Both the position numbers and the translations under genes were made by a program. DNA of 64,000 bases, taken from contig JAPVLO010000059.1 in assembly GCA_027257055.1 (NCBI GenBank), positions 3,100,001 through 3,164,000 on the forward strand. The letters are read 5' to 3'. The DNA is from Cephalopachus bancanus. Lineage: Eukaryota; Chordata; Mammalia; Primates; Tarsiidae. Positions 23,426 to 34,082 of this stretch are shown here, one piece after another (the first letter of the stretch is position 1; each line of letters opens with the position of its first letter). The notes below the pieces were generated by a model, which did not search any database, was not told the DNA's origin, and was given only the letters and a program-made list of their open reading frames with translations.

Positions 23426-23924
23426 CAGATGTCAGATATTTAGAAGGTAAAATTGCCAGGCCTTGACAATGACTTGAATAGTGTAGTGAGAAAGATAACA
23501 GCCTCAGAGATAACCTCTGGTTTTCTGGTTTGCATCTGCCTTGAATAAGTCATATGGATGTTGAGGCCATTTTCTGAGCTAGCAAACTTTGGAAAGAGAC
23601 TAAATGTGGAAGGAAATTAAATCATAATTTGAGTTGTCTGCGTGTGCTTTTCTTTTTTTAATCCTTTGAGATATCCAAGAAGCAATGTCAGTGAGGCAGC
23701 AATTGGGTGTGAGTCTGGAGCTATCTGGGCTGAAAATGTAAATTTGTAGAATATCTGCTTATTGAAGCCATGGGAAGGAATGAGATTTTCCAGACAGAGA
23801 AAGCAAAGACTGAGAAAAGGAGATGACTGAGCACTGAGTTTGAGAGACTCCAGTATTTAATGACAAAAGAGAAAAGATAGCTAAATAAGGGATGGAGAAA
23901 GAGTTGCCAGAAAGTAATAGACTG

Positions 23925-24310
23925 TAAACCAAATGGGGCAGGAACATTTTTGTACTCCACCTGCTCTTCCAATAATAGCTAGCACATGCCTTACTCATTG
24001 CAAGCACTCCTATAGTATTTCTTAATTGGCTACAATTACTCCTTCTACTTAAACTCTTTAATTAATGATTATCACAATTCACATCTTTTAAATAATATCA
24101 TTACTCTCTAAAATACAATTTGGCACTTTGTTTGACCTATATATATTGTAGCACAGAGAATTGTGCGTCTACGGCATACTTCTGTTTGTTTCCCTAGCCA
24201 GTCAACTCCTCATTGGCAATGTCCAGCTCTTATATTCTCTTTGTTCTCAAGGTTATAGTACAGTGTTTTGCCCACAGTAGTCCTCCAGCAGATACTTCTT
24301 GAATTTGGTT
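23925..24310 (+). mobile_element. L2-like 3' end
   Basis: AGACTGTAAACC then GGGGCAGGAACATTTTTGTA and AATAGCTAGCACATGCC match the usual L2 3' terminal text (TGTAAGCTCC...GGGCAGGG...GCCTGGCACA). A second similar end lies at 24225-24300. Confidence 0.4.
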
Positions 24311-25865
24311 AAATTTATTCTGACATTTCCTATACATTTATAATGTCCTGAATTCTAGACTATGGAATAGTCTTACTGTTCTCCTATTGAATTTAGAGTG
24401 AGTCCTACCTTATGTTGCAAGAAAAAGTACTTACATGAGGAACCAACCAATCTATTTCAAATCCACACCCATCACATTCCCAAGGTCAAAATTGTCAAAA
24501 GGCATTTTTTTTTTACTAGCTGTGCCTTCGCCATTTAATCTGCAGTTCCTCATTATTTTTCTAATAGAATGGTTAATAATTTACCAAGTACAAAAATGAA
24601 GATTGTGACTTCGAAGAAACATACCCCCCCTTTTTTAACCAGATAATTGCTAATAACATTAGACTGCTGTCAATCAAGCCACACCATTCTAATTGTATGT
24701 CGCTAAAATGCATTAGGATTCATTTATTCTCTGTCCTTTTAATGGCCAAACTTTCAAATTAATTTTAGAAACTCAATAATTGATGACTGTAGGCTGTTCT
24801 ACTTCTAAGAAGCTTGGTCTTAAATACAACTCATGGTTATCCAAGGGACATCTGTTGACCTTGGAACCTCCAGAAGAGACATGACAAAAGTCATCGTCTT
24901 GCGTGCCTCTAGAATAATTTCAAATAAAGGGGTAAACAAATGCCTATCCAAATAGGTAACATAAAAATATCACTGCATGAATATTAAGAGGAAAATCCAC
25001 CATCAGGAAGCAAAAACATGGCATAGTCAATAAGAAGAAGAGAGTTGGTGATTACCAATAGTAAGTCTTGCCATGAAATTCTAAACAAGTTATTTCCAAG
25101 TTTGAATTTTGTAGCAACATCTATGGCATTTTTGGTAAGAAAACACTCAGCTCATACTTTTGAACTCAAAACAAAAGAGCTGGGTTAGTGTTATAAGAGC
25201 AGGACACCCTTCTTCTCCTGGCCTTGTGCCAACATGTACAATTTACCTGCTTTGTATCCTAAAGTTTTGTGCCTAATAGGTCATCAGTTAAGCTGTCAAT
25301 CAATCAGCAAAATCCATACGGAGAGACTTCCACAAGTCTATGTGGAAAGCAGGCAAAGCTGCAGTAGCAAATCTTGTGCCTTTCATTAAATTCTAAAGTC
25401 ACTTGTCTTTGTCTCTGTATTAAAAGAAATAATTTCATGTCCAGTTCCTGCTTTAAAAAGTGACAGAACTCAACCATTCAATATTCATTAGTTCTTTTTG
25501 GCAACTCCATTTAGCTAATGGAAAATCAGGTACATTCATGTGCAATTATTAGATATTGAAAAATTATAAAATGTCCAAGTTTCTTTTTACAGCACACACA
25601 TACTCCCAGATCTTACTCTACATTTATGAAATAAACACATGCAGCTGCAACATCTCAATAGACTTTCATATAATTGGCAGGTTTTCAGTTTGCTGCATCT
25701 ATGTGTGGTGAGAAAAGCAGCCAGGGGTTATAACTTCTTTATCATTTTAACTCTGCTGTACATTTTCCTGCAAAGCTATATACCTAGTACTCACAAATTT
25801 ACCCAAACTAGGTGACATCTTAGGAGAGTAGGCAGAGATGGGGAACTGTGTATCACTTCCACACT
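24311..25865. other. Unassigned non-coding sequence
   Basis: No repeat, gene or RNA recognised over about 1.5 kb. A candidate for cross-species conservation comparison only. Confidence 0.4.
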
Positions 25866-26085
25866 TTGATAGTTAATTTTAGGTGTCAACTTGACTGGTT
25901 AAAGAAATACCCAAACAGCTGGTAAAGCATTATTTCTGGGCATGTCTGTGAGAGTATTTCTGGAGACTGACACTTAAATCAGTAGACTGAGCAAGTATGA
26001 TCCATCTTCATCCAGTGGGAGTGGGCACCATACTATCTGTTGAAGGCCCAGATAGAACAAAAAGGCAAAGCAAGGGTGAATTTGC

Positions 26086-26097
26086 TTTCTCTCTCTC

Positions 26098-26144
<47 letters not shown>

Positions 26145-26170
26145 ATCTCTCTCTCTCTCTCTCTCTCTGT
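26086..26170. repeat. (CT)n microsatellite
   Basis: About 40 CT units with a few interruptions (TGTC, CAGTATC). It produces spurious Ser-Leu repeats in translation. Confidence 0.95.
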
Positions 26171-26454
26171 CCTAGAGCTGGGACAGACTTCTTCTCCTGA
26201 CCTTGGACCTCAGAACTTCAGTTTCTTGGGCCTTTGGAGTTCAAGATTGGCACCAGCAACCCCCTGAGGTTCCCAGGGCTTTCAGCCTTGGACAAGAGTT
26301 ACATCATTGCCCTGCTACCGCTCAGTTATGAGGCCTTCGGACTTGGATTAATCCACACTACCAGCTTCCTTGTTTTCTAGCTTGCAGATGACATATCTTG
26401 GGACTTCTCAGCCTCTGTTATCTCATGAGCCAGTTGCTCTAATAAATCTCCTGT

Positions 26455-26490
26455 CATCTATCAACCTACCTACCTATCTATCTATATCCT
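26455..26490. repeat. (TATC/TACC)n short tandem repeat
   Basis: ATCAACCTACCTACC followed by TATCTATCTATA, a short degenerate tetranucleotide array at the end of the LTR-like repeat. Confidence 0.8.
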
Positions 26491-26529
26491 ATTGGTTCTA
26501 TTTTTCCAGAGAATTCTGACTAATATGTA

Positions 26530-27615
26530 AGCTTTTTTGACATAGCCATTAAAAGGCCAGTGACTGGGAAAGCAGTCTGCATTGGTGGTCAATTGTGCTC
26601 ACTCTAGAGTCACCTGAGGTCACCTATATGATTCAGAGCAATATTTGTCATGTATCTGAGACTCAGCTTCTTCATCTGGAGGACAGAGATAATACTAGGA
26701 CCAGGGCCAGGACTAGGGTGATAGTATCTATCCCTGTACTTGCCTCAGGAGCAAAATTTAAGAGGGTGCCAAAAACACAGCAGTCAAAATAAATAATAGT
26801 TTCATGCAATATGTCTTTGGAAATCAAATTGGTAATCTACAACAACCTATTTTTTGTAAATAAAATTTAATTTGAACCAGAGGAATATCAGAGTGAGGTG
26901 AATGAAGCAAGTGCAGGGTTGAATGCTATCATTAGTTAAGCGTTGATATCTTGTTTAATGTAAATTCTTTACATTAATTTTGTATTTGTAAAGTATTGCA
27001 TGAAAATTTCATTATCTTGATGACTGAGTTTTTTAGTGCCTACTCATCTCACCCTAGCCCTGACCCTGACAAATACCTATTTCATGGCATCGTTGGAAAA
27101 ATTCAATGAAACAGTACATCTAAACCTTGACCTGTGTGGTGTCTCCTCATGCCATGACCTCTCACCCCACATCCTCTCAGCCCACACGGGCTGCAGGGCA
27201 CAGTTCCCATGCTTACCTATAGCTTGCTGCCTCATGTATCCCATCCATGCTCTTGCTCCACCCAGGGAAATTTTCCCCCCACACCAAAGGAGTTTGCATT
27301 ACCTTCCAGCAAGTCATTCAGAAATGCCAGGAATTTATCTCTTGCAGGGGTAACCCTCAACCAAAAAAGTCAGGAATTAGTTCATTAATAACCCCATTCA
27401 ACATATGAAGCTTTCTTCTCAAAGGCTGTTGACAAGCAGGAGAATAGTAAAACTAGGATGAGGCTAGCATGGATGCTTGCCTTGGGAGCAATATTTAAGG
27501 AAGTGCCAAAAACTTAGTACCAAGATATATAGTGTTTTAATGCAATAGTTTAATAAATAATTCGCTGCAAAACATAAGGATAGTATGGAGACCCACTTAG
27601 AACCCCAGAATTTAT
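26530..27615. other. Unassigned non-coding sequence
   Basis: No family recognised. A 105-codon plus-strand frame at 27036-27353 has no motif and no conserved look. Confidence 0.35.
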
Positions 27616-27619
27616 ATAA

Positions 27620-28105
27620 TGATTATTTTTAGTTGAAGACATGTGGGATTCAAAAAATGCAGAAAGAATCCTTCTCAGAGTTTCCCTTATCTGACTAAAA
27701 GCTGAAACTTCTGGGAAACTGCCATAAATTTCCTCTTCAGGGCAGATTTTTTTTTACTACCAGAAAGGAGACCAAGAGAAAACCTATGAAAAATCCCCTC
27801 TCCAGGGGAATTTTACTAAAATGGACAAAATGGAAACTCGAGCCTGCATAAACAGGCATTATTACAAACTTTCTCATCTCTCATTTATTATTCTAGAGAC
27901 CCATTTGTCTTTCCAATTTGGTCCTTCCATAGAGGTCTTTTCTGCTCCCTCCCTTTTGCCTACTAAATTAGGTATATAAATCTCTAATTTTAACCATTTA
28001 CTATGTATCCAGCTACTTCATTTTTGAGATCCTGTATGCATATGAATAAATTCTTCTTTTAATCTGTTTTTGTCAGTTTAATTCACAACCCATCAGGTAA
28101 AGAAT
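27620..28105 (+). mobile_element. Old endogenous-retrovirus LTR (solo)
   Basis: The order looks like an ERV LTR: a CTGAAACTTCTGGG block, a TATATAAATC promoter-like box near 27971, then AATAAATTCTTCTTTTAATC with TTTGTCAGTTTAATTC and CCATCAGG. No internal viral genes are next to it. Confidence 0.5.
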
Positions 28106-28109
28106 ATAA

Positions 28110-30300
28110 AAGAGTAGAGAAGAAGTGTTTCCTCCTCCAGCATTAGAAACAATGATTGTACCATTCAAGAAAAGTAGAAGTCTCATGCTCTATATCATAG
28201 CATTTCAATCTGAAAGTAGGGTTAGAGTCTTAAGAGTTTTAGAATTAAACAGAAGAAAAGGGTGGGGAGAAACAGCAAGGGAAAAAGTCCCATCTAATGT
28301 GAAATGAACAGAAAGTTTTGACTTGCCAAGGATTCTCTTTATTTTCCATTCCCAACATCATCACACTTTTCCCTAACAACAAATTACTCATTACACAGGA
28401 AAGTTATGCCTATGATGTTTTCACAAAGCAATGAGGTATAACCAAACACATTCGGCCCCAAACATATTTTTTCCCTTTAGCCAAAAACTACTTTTTCCTT
28501 TCTTGTTAAGAAAAGAAAACAAATCCAAATATGTGAAGCAATGAAAGGATCTATATACTTTAATTAATGTGTTTCTCCAGTACAATCTCATTTTTAAAAG
28601 AAAGCCAAATTGTCTGTCAAGAGCGCGTATGGTATGTATACCTAGTTCAGTGTCTGTTGGAAGAGCTTGCCTTTTCGTTTATATTCAACACCTTTCAATG
28701 TAGAAAACCTAAACACAAGATTTTTCTCTCCATAATCCTTCACAGCAGCACAAGATTTTAAAATCTTCTCTTGTCATTGCCAGTTTTACCTCACTTCTTC
28801 ATTGAGCCAAGTGCTTAGGAAAATGAGGGCTCACTGCCAAGGAGAATTGGAGAGGCCATCTGGAACAGAGATGCATGGGAACTGTAGTTTGTTTTGTGTT
28901 TAGCTCGAAGGCTTCCATAAAAAGCACGTTCTCCTAAAACAAATAATCCAGGAAGGTTGGGAACATAAAACATATATCTGGCTCTGTGAGAAGTGCTTCT
29001 TCCCTTTCTCTTTGATCTTTGTGCTGTTTCCTGGAAGAGCCTATATTCACTTGAGTAGCATCTCACTGAGCTGTTCCTGTTCAACCTGAGACAGGCTCTT
29101 CCTCCCTCCTGCACTTGCTTTTCACCACTGCTGCCTCTGATTATAACATATACCAGCCAGCATTTTTTTCAGCTCTACACGTAGTCACCAGTCAAGCAGA
29201 TATTAGCTCCATCCTATTTGCATCTAAAATCTAGAAACCCATTCCCAGAAGAGCCCATGCAGAAAATACTGATGAAAGTCAGTATATAAGTAAGAGTAGT
29301 TGTGATGGCCCACTAAATTCAGCAATACTTTGGTAACCTTCTTGGAAATAAATGCAAGCTGTAAGGGAGTGTTTTTTCGCCAAGAAAATTTCAATGTATT
29401 TCACTGAAACTTCACACACAGCTCAATAAGAAATTAAAAGACGAGCAACATTTCTTTTTCTCCTCTCAGCAAATATCATGTCCTATTAAGTTATATTAAC
29501 TTGATGTAAAATGAATAGTACTTTAATGTAAGTTAGACATCAAAAATACATATTTTTTTAAGGCGATAGGAAATATGTTAGTCAAAGTGTTAACCACACT
29601 GTGTGAAACCCAAATAAGAGGGTGCTGGATTGTTAAAATGTATAAAAGTTTCACAAGCTTACCCTAGCATAAATGTTGCCTCTGAATATATATTAAGCAA
29701 TCTTACACACCCTGAAATGCAAGCCATTACGATGTACTTTAAATCAGCTATGGAGAAAACCAGTTGGAAAATTAGTATTAAAAACAAGTGATAAATTAGT
29801 GCTAGTAGAGTAAGATCTGCAGTGGAAGAAATTGGCCAGATTTTTAGAAAATTGTATAAACATGGTCATAATGAAAAACTTGTGTTTTGTGACTTAGTTC
29901 TTGCGCTTTCAAAAACAGAATTTCCTTTCAACATTCTCAAAGATCCTTACAAACACTTTTCAAAATATATTAAGGGATGTATTAACCAGATTGCTGCAGG
30001 AATGGCACTTTCTGGCTAATCTAGTTAACCGGAGGTCTCTGTACTCCAACCATTATTGTTGAAATTCTTCCTAGATTGCCTTTTTAGGGAGAGTGTACTA
30101 GACTTCATCTTCCCTTGAGAAGCTGTCATGTTAGCATCCCACACAGCTCTGAAAATGAAGCAAAGATTCATAGATACAGATATAAGACCCTATGTGGAAG
30201 CAAGGAGGAAATACAGGCCACACTCATGCCCCTTCTTCTTCCTTGACTTATTCAGATATAAAAGCCTGCCTGACTTGGTTGGGATAAGGTTTTTAAAAAT
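28110..30300. other. Unassigned non-coding sequence
   Basis: About 2.2 kb without a recognisable repeat or gene. The frames at 28815-29114 (minus) and 29822-30019 (plus) have no known motif. Confidence 0.4.
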
Positions 30301-30307
30301 GGGGGGA

Positions 30308-30710
30308 GGGTTGTATATTTGTTATGGTTCTCTAGAGAACAGAATAGGATATATACAGAGATAAATGTATTCTAAGGAATTGACTCATCTGACTATAGAG
30401 ACTGGCAAGTTCGAAATCTTCAGGGTAGGCCTGCAGACTGAAGAGCTAGGGAAGAGGTGACGTTGCAGAGTCCAAAGGCGATCTGAAGGCAGAATTCCCT
30501 CCAGAGATGGTAATCTCTTTTTTCACATACTCTTCAATTGATTGGGAGAGGCCAATCCTCGTTATAGATGTTCATCTGCTTTACTCAGCCTACTGATTTA
30601 AATGTCAATCTCATCTTTAAAATATGTTTATAGCAACATTTAGACTAGTAGTTGACCAAATATCTGGATACTGTGGCCTAGCCAAGTTGACACATAAAAT
30701 TAACAGGTGG
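30308..30710 (-). mobile_element. Ancient LTR-like repeat, same family as 25868-26526
   Basis: The reverse complement begins TGTTAATTTTATGTGTCAAC then TTGGCTAGGCCACAGTATCC and ends CCTATTCTGTTCTCTAGAGA then ACCATAAC, colinear with the plus-strand copy. Confidence 0.6.
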
Positions 30711-30999
30711 GGTGGGGTGGGGCATTGTTGAAGAAGTCGCAAAATCTTCAACAGATGTAAAAAATACATGGAAGAGAGTCAGAGGATAAGTTCATCTGCT
30801 TTACCCTAATATGTTAAGGCAAGAGAAGGAAAAAGCAGAAGGGCAGATTTTATTCCTATTAGCCATTCTTTTTTCTTTGAACCACCAGCTAGTTTATCTA
30901 CTTGGGTTCCCAAAGCATCAGGTTCATGTTAATTGTTCTAATGTTTCATAGCTTCTCTCTGGGATGTCTGGGAGGTGGTAGAAAGATAACGTAAAGGAA

Positions 31000-31230
31000 A
31001 ATAATAACTAATAATGACTAAGTATAAACACTTTCCATGCATTACCTTATTTTATCCTCATAAGAGCCCTCTGAAGCAGATACCAATATGTTCACAGATG
31101 AGGAAACTGAGGACCAGAAAGGTGAAGTGACCAACTAAGATCACCCAGCAACGAAGAGTAAGAATAGTGTGACTTATAGGTCCGTAGAATCCCAAAGCCC
31201 ACATTCTTACAGACTATACTGGACTGCACC
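31000..31230 (-). mobile_element. MIR SINE
   Basis: Reverse orientation: TTATTTTATCCTCATAAGAG, CACAGATGAGGAAACTGAGG, ACCAGAAAGGTGAAGTGACC and ATCACCCAGCA match MIR in order. Confidence 0.8.
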
Positions 31231-31656
31231 TCTGTTTTCTCTTATTGATTCTCAAGTGCATATCAACTGTGTGTGACAAATAAATTATGCACTATTTGGG
31301 CCACAAATAAATAGGAAGTGACAAACTGAGGATGGTCACTGGTTTATTCCCTACCTCTCTTCTGCTTTCCCATGTAAAATGCCCAGCCAAGCCATCTATT
31401 GCACACCAATAGTGTCAAGTCACTTTCTTATATATGTTCCTTGAAAGGTTACTGAAAAATTAAATAAAATCATCATTCAGGCACAGCAAAGCAATTTAGC
31501 ATAAACAGTCCAAACAGGCACAACATGGAATACTGTGCACGAAAGGGTATAAACAATTGCCATCACCCAAAGTCACCATTCTATTCCTCAAGTATTCACA
31601 TAAGAGTGAACCAAGGAGACAACATAGTCTATTCATAAGAAGCTCAGACTCTTGTT

Positions 31657-31669
31657 GAAAAGCAAAACT
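31657..31669. repeat. Probable left TSD of L1 copy 2
   Basis: GAAAAGCAAAACT here pairs with GAAAAGAAAAACT at 38143-38155 (12 of 13 identical), just beyond the A tail. Confidence 0.65.
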
Positions 31670-31680
31670 TGGAGAAGTGG

Positions 31681-31689
31681 GAAGATGGC
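31681..31689 (+). promoter_or_regulatory. YY1-type site at L1 5' end
   Basis: GAAGATGGC at the first bases of the element matches the YY1 core AAGATGGC that positions transcription initiation in primate L1 promoters. In copy 1 the equivalent is GAAGATGGT at 9427-9435, one base off the core. Confidence 0.7.
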
Positions 31690-31863
31690 GACGGGGCAAC
31701 CCGGTCTCTGAAGCCCTCTGCAAAGGAGATCTGCAGTAGGTCTCTGACTCTCGCCCCAGGGGGTTGTGGACCCCAACATCGCAGACTGCTCTTCATACGG
31801 AGCTCGGCCACTGCCACCGCTGGGACATCGCAATGGACTGGACAGTCACTGCAGCGCAAACAG

Positions 31864-31904
31864 TGCCGCCGCCACCGCCGCTGCCGCCACCGCCACTGCC
31901 ACAG
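31864..31904. repeat. CCG/CCA triplet array in L1 5' UTR (copy 2)
   Basis: About 13 imperfect GCC/ACC/GCT triplets. Copy 1 has a shorter, differently composed array at the same place, so the site is unstable between copies. Confidence 0.85.
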
Positions 31905-33046
31905 CCTCCATGATGGCTGTAGCACATCACACCACCTGGGCCCGAGGTGATCCACATCAAACCCCTTCAGGGAAGATCTTCTGGGATCGCTGCCACCTCT
32001 CCTGCGACGAGACTGTCCTACCTGCCTGCCGTAAGGCTCCTGTTGCCTGCCCTGAGGCAGGCAGCCATCTTGTTCCTGTCTGGCCCCACCTCCTCTGGGG
32101 CGAGCAGCTGAGATAGCACCACATGCTGGCGATTCAAGGTAACAACACCGAAACGGGAGAAACAAGCTTGATAAAGACATAGACCAGAGTGCTGAACGGA
32201 GGGTAATCTGAACTGTCCTTCACAGCAGATCAGGGGCAACTGACCTTAACTGCAAACTAATTTACCAGCTTGAAAAGAAAACTAGAAATCAGACCTGAAA
32301 GGACATTGGACCTAAACGAAATGTCTCAGAGTGTGCTTCATTGATTCTATTAGTTTAATGACTTAATTCTATTCCTACTGTATTGCTCCCTTTTTTCTCT
32401 TTTCCTTTTCCTCTTCCACTCTTTTCTTCTCTCTGTAAACCATATCTTTGTATAGAGGAATAGCACACTAACAAGGTGGTTGGTTAGCTTGTATGTTAGC
32501 ATAACTATATGTTTTATTTTTATTTTTTATTTTTTGTATGAGAGTTGGTTCATCTGTAGCTGTGGTCTATTGTTTTTATCTGTTTCAGTATAGGCCTCTC
32601 TCTATTCGTTTGCACACTCGTTTGCTTCCCCCCTTACTCCTCTATCTCTCCACTCCCCTCTTCAACCCACTATCTGCTCCATTCTCTCCCCTCTGCTAAC
32701 CACATTTTATTTCAGGGAATAAACCTACATCCCCACTGCATGGACAGATTCCAGGGCAGTGGGAAGTGGGTTCCACATAATCCACACACCTGTCGGCAAA
32801 TACCAGAACCTGCAGACAGATTTTGAATCACAGCTCTCCCCTTAAGTAAATCTCAAAACTGCAAAAAGGACCACTTCCAATCTACAGTGCAACTCCAGAA
32901 TTGAACAAAGTAAGAGGATACACTTAAAGAATAGGAGATTGAACAAACAGAAGTAAAACCAATCCCTTTACTGCTGAATAACAGAATTAAAGAAGACAGT
33001 GACGTGGAGAGAAGGAAAAAGTAGGGAGGGGAAAAAAAACGCACAA

Positions 33047-34010
33047 ATGAAGAAAAACCAAAAGAAGAATATAGGTCTCACACAGACCCCTGGGAGATCA
33101 GACACTGAGAAAACAGAATCTGGAACACAAACAATGAAGGGCCCACAGAATGACCGGTTTCATGCAACAAACCCAGACATCAAGACATTAATGGAGAGAA
33201 TTTAAAAAATTGAGGAGAGACAAGAGGAAAATAGGAAGGAGCTGATGTCAGAAATGACAGCAGTAAAGAATACTGTGATGGAAATGAATAACAGGCTAAT
33301 AAGCATGGAAAGCAGAATTAGCCAAGCAGAAGAAAGAATCTCAGAGCTCAAAGACCAAAACACAGAACTAACCCAAACTGTCAAAAGCATAGAAAAGAAG
33401 CTCAAAAAGACAGAACAAACCCTGAAGAGATGAATGATCACTTCAAGAGACCAAACCTAAGAGTAATTGGGCTTCCTGAGGCAGAGGGAGAAACAGAAGC
33501 CACACTGGAACAAACATTTCATGAAATCATTCAAGAAAACTTCCCTCATCTCATCAAGGATGAAAAAATTCAAACACAGGAGATTCAGAGAACCCCTGCA
33601 AGACAACAAATGAGAAGACCAACTCCCAGACACATAATAATTCACCTAAACAAAGTAGCTATAAAGAAAAAATCCTAAAGGCAGCAAGAGAAAAAGGCCA
33701 GACTACCTACCAGGGAAGACCAATTAGAATAGCAGCAGATTTATCCACAGAAACCCTTCAGGCTAGGAGAGCCTGGAGCCCTATCTTCAAAGTTCTAAAA
33801 GAGAAACTATTTCAACCAAGAATAACCTACCCAGCCAAACTAAGCTTCATTAGCGAGGGAGAATTGAAATCTTTTCCAGATATCCAATCCCTAAGAACCT
33901 ATGCTGCCACCAGACCACCTCTACAAAAAACACTTAAGAAAGTACTGAACACAGAAGAAAAAGAAAAAAGAACAACAACATTCTTCACAAGAGTACAGGC
34001 AAAAGATTAA
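33047..34010 (+). pseudogene. L1 ORF1, multiply broken
   Basis: It begins at ATG 33047 (MKKNQKKNIGL), matching copy 1. Lesions: an in-frame TAA at 33203-33205 in the coiled-coil start (copy 1 reads Ile there), a 1-nt deletion near 33425-33433 ahead of MNDHFKRPNL, and a small deletion near 33665-33678 (NKVAIKKKS then stop). Coiled coil, RRM core (NLRVIGLPE) and C-terminal domain are all still present as sequence. It ends at TAA 34008-34010. Confidence 0.94.
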
Positions 34011-34082
34011 AAACACACATGAACCAACTCCAAAACCCAAAGAAAGACAACAAACAAACAGGACCAACTCTGTAAGAACCTT

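Larger units (their letters stand above)
25868..26526 (+). mobile_element. Ancient LTR-like repeat with microsatellite expansions
   Basis: It starts GATAGTTAATTTTAGGTGTC then AACTTGACTGG and ends TATTGGTTCTATTTTTCCAG then CTGACTAATAT, a widespread mammalian repeat pair of ends. The same family lies in reverse at 30308-30710. A CT tract and a TATC tract sit inside. Confidence 0.6.
31644..32239 (-). other. Antisense open reading frames in L1 5' UTR (copy 2)
   Basis: Two overlapping frames run antisense to the L1: one starts at 32239 (MPLICCEGQFR) and ends at 32018, the other starts at 32180 (MSLSSLFLP) and stays open for 178 codons to 31644. Both starts and the following residues match the antisense frames of copy 1 (8889 and 8948). 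Indels between copies swap the frames after about 50 residues. The second is Arg/Trp-rich where it crosses the CCG triplet tract. No direct evidence of expression. Confidence 0.35.

Noticed and set aside
25997..26267. Two open frames with Ser-Leu repeats
   Set aside because: Created by the CT microsatellite inside an LTR-like repeat.
29822..30019. 65-codon open frame with protein-like composition
   Set aside because: No family recalled, no neighbouring support, and the upstream and downstream sequence is non-coding.
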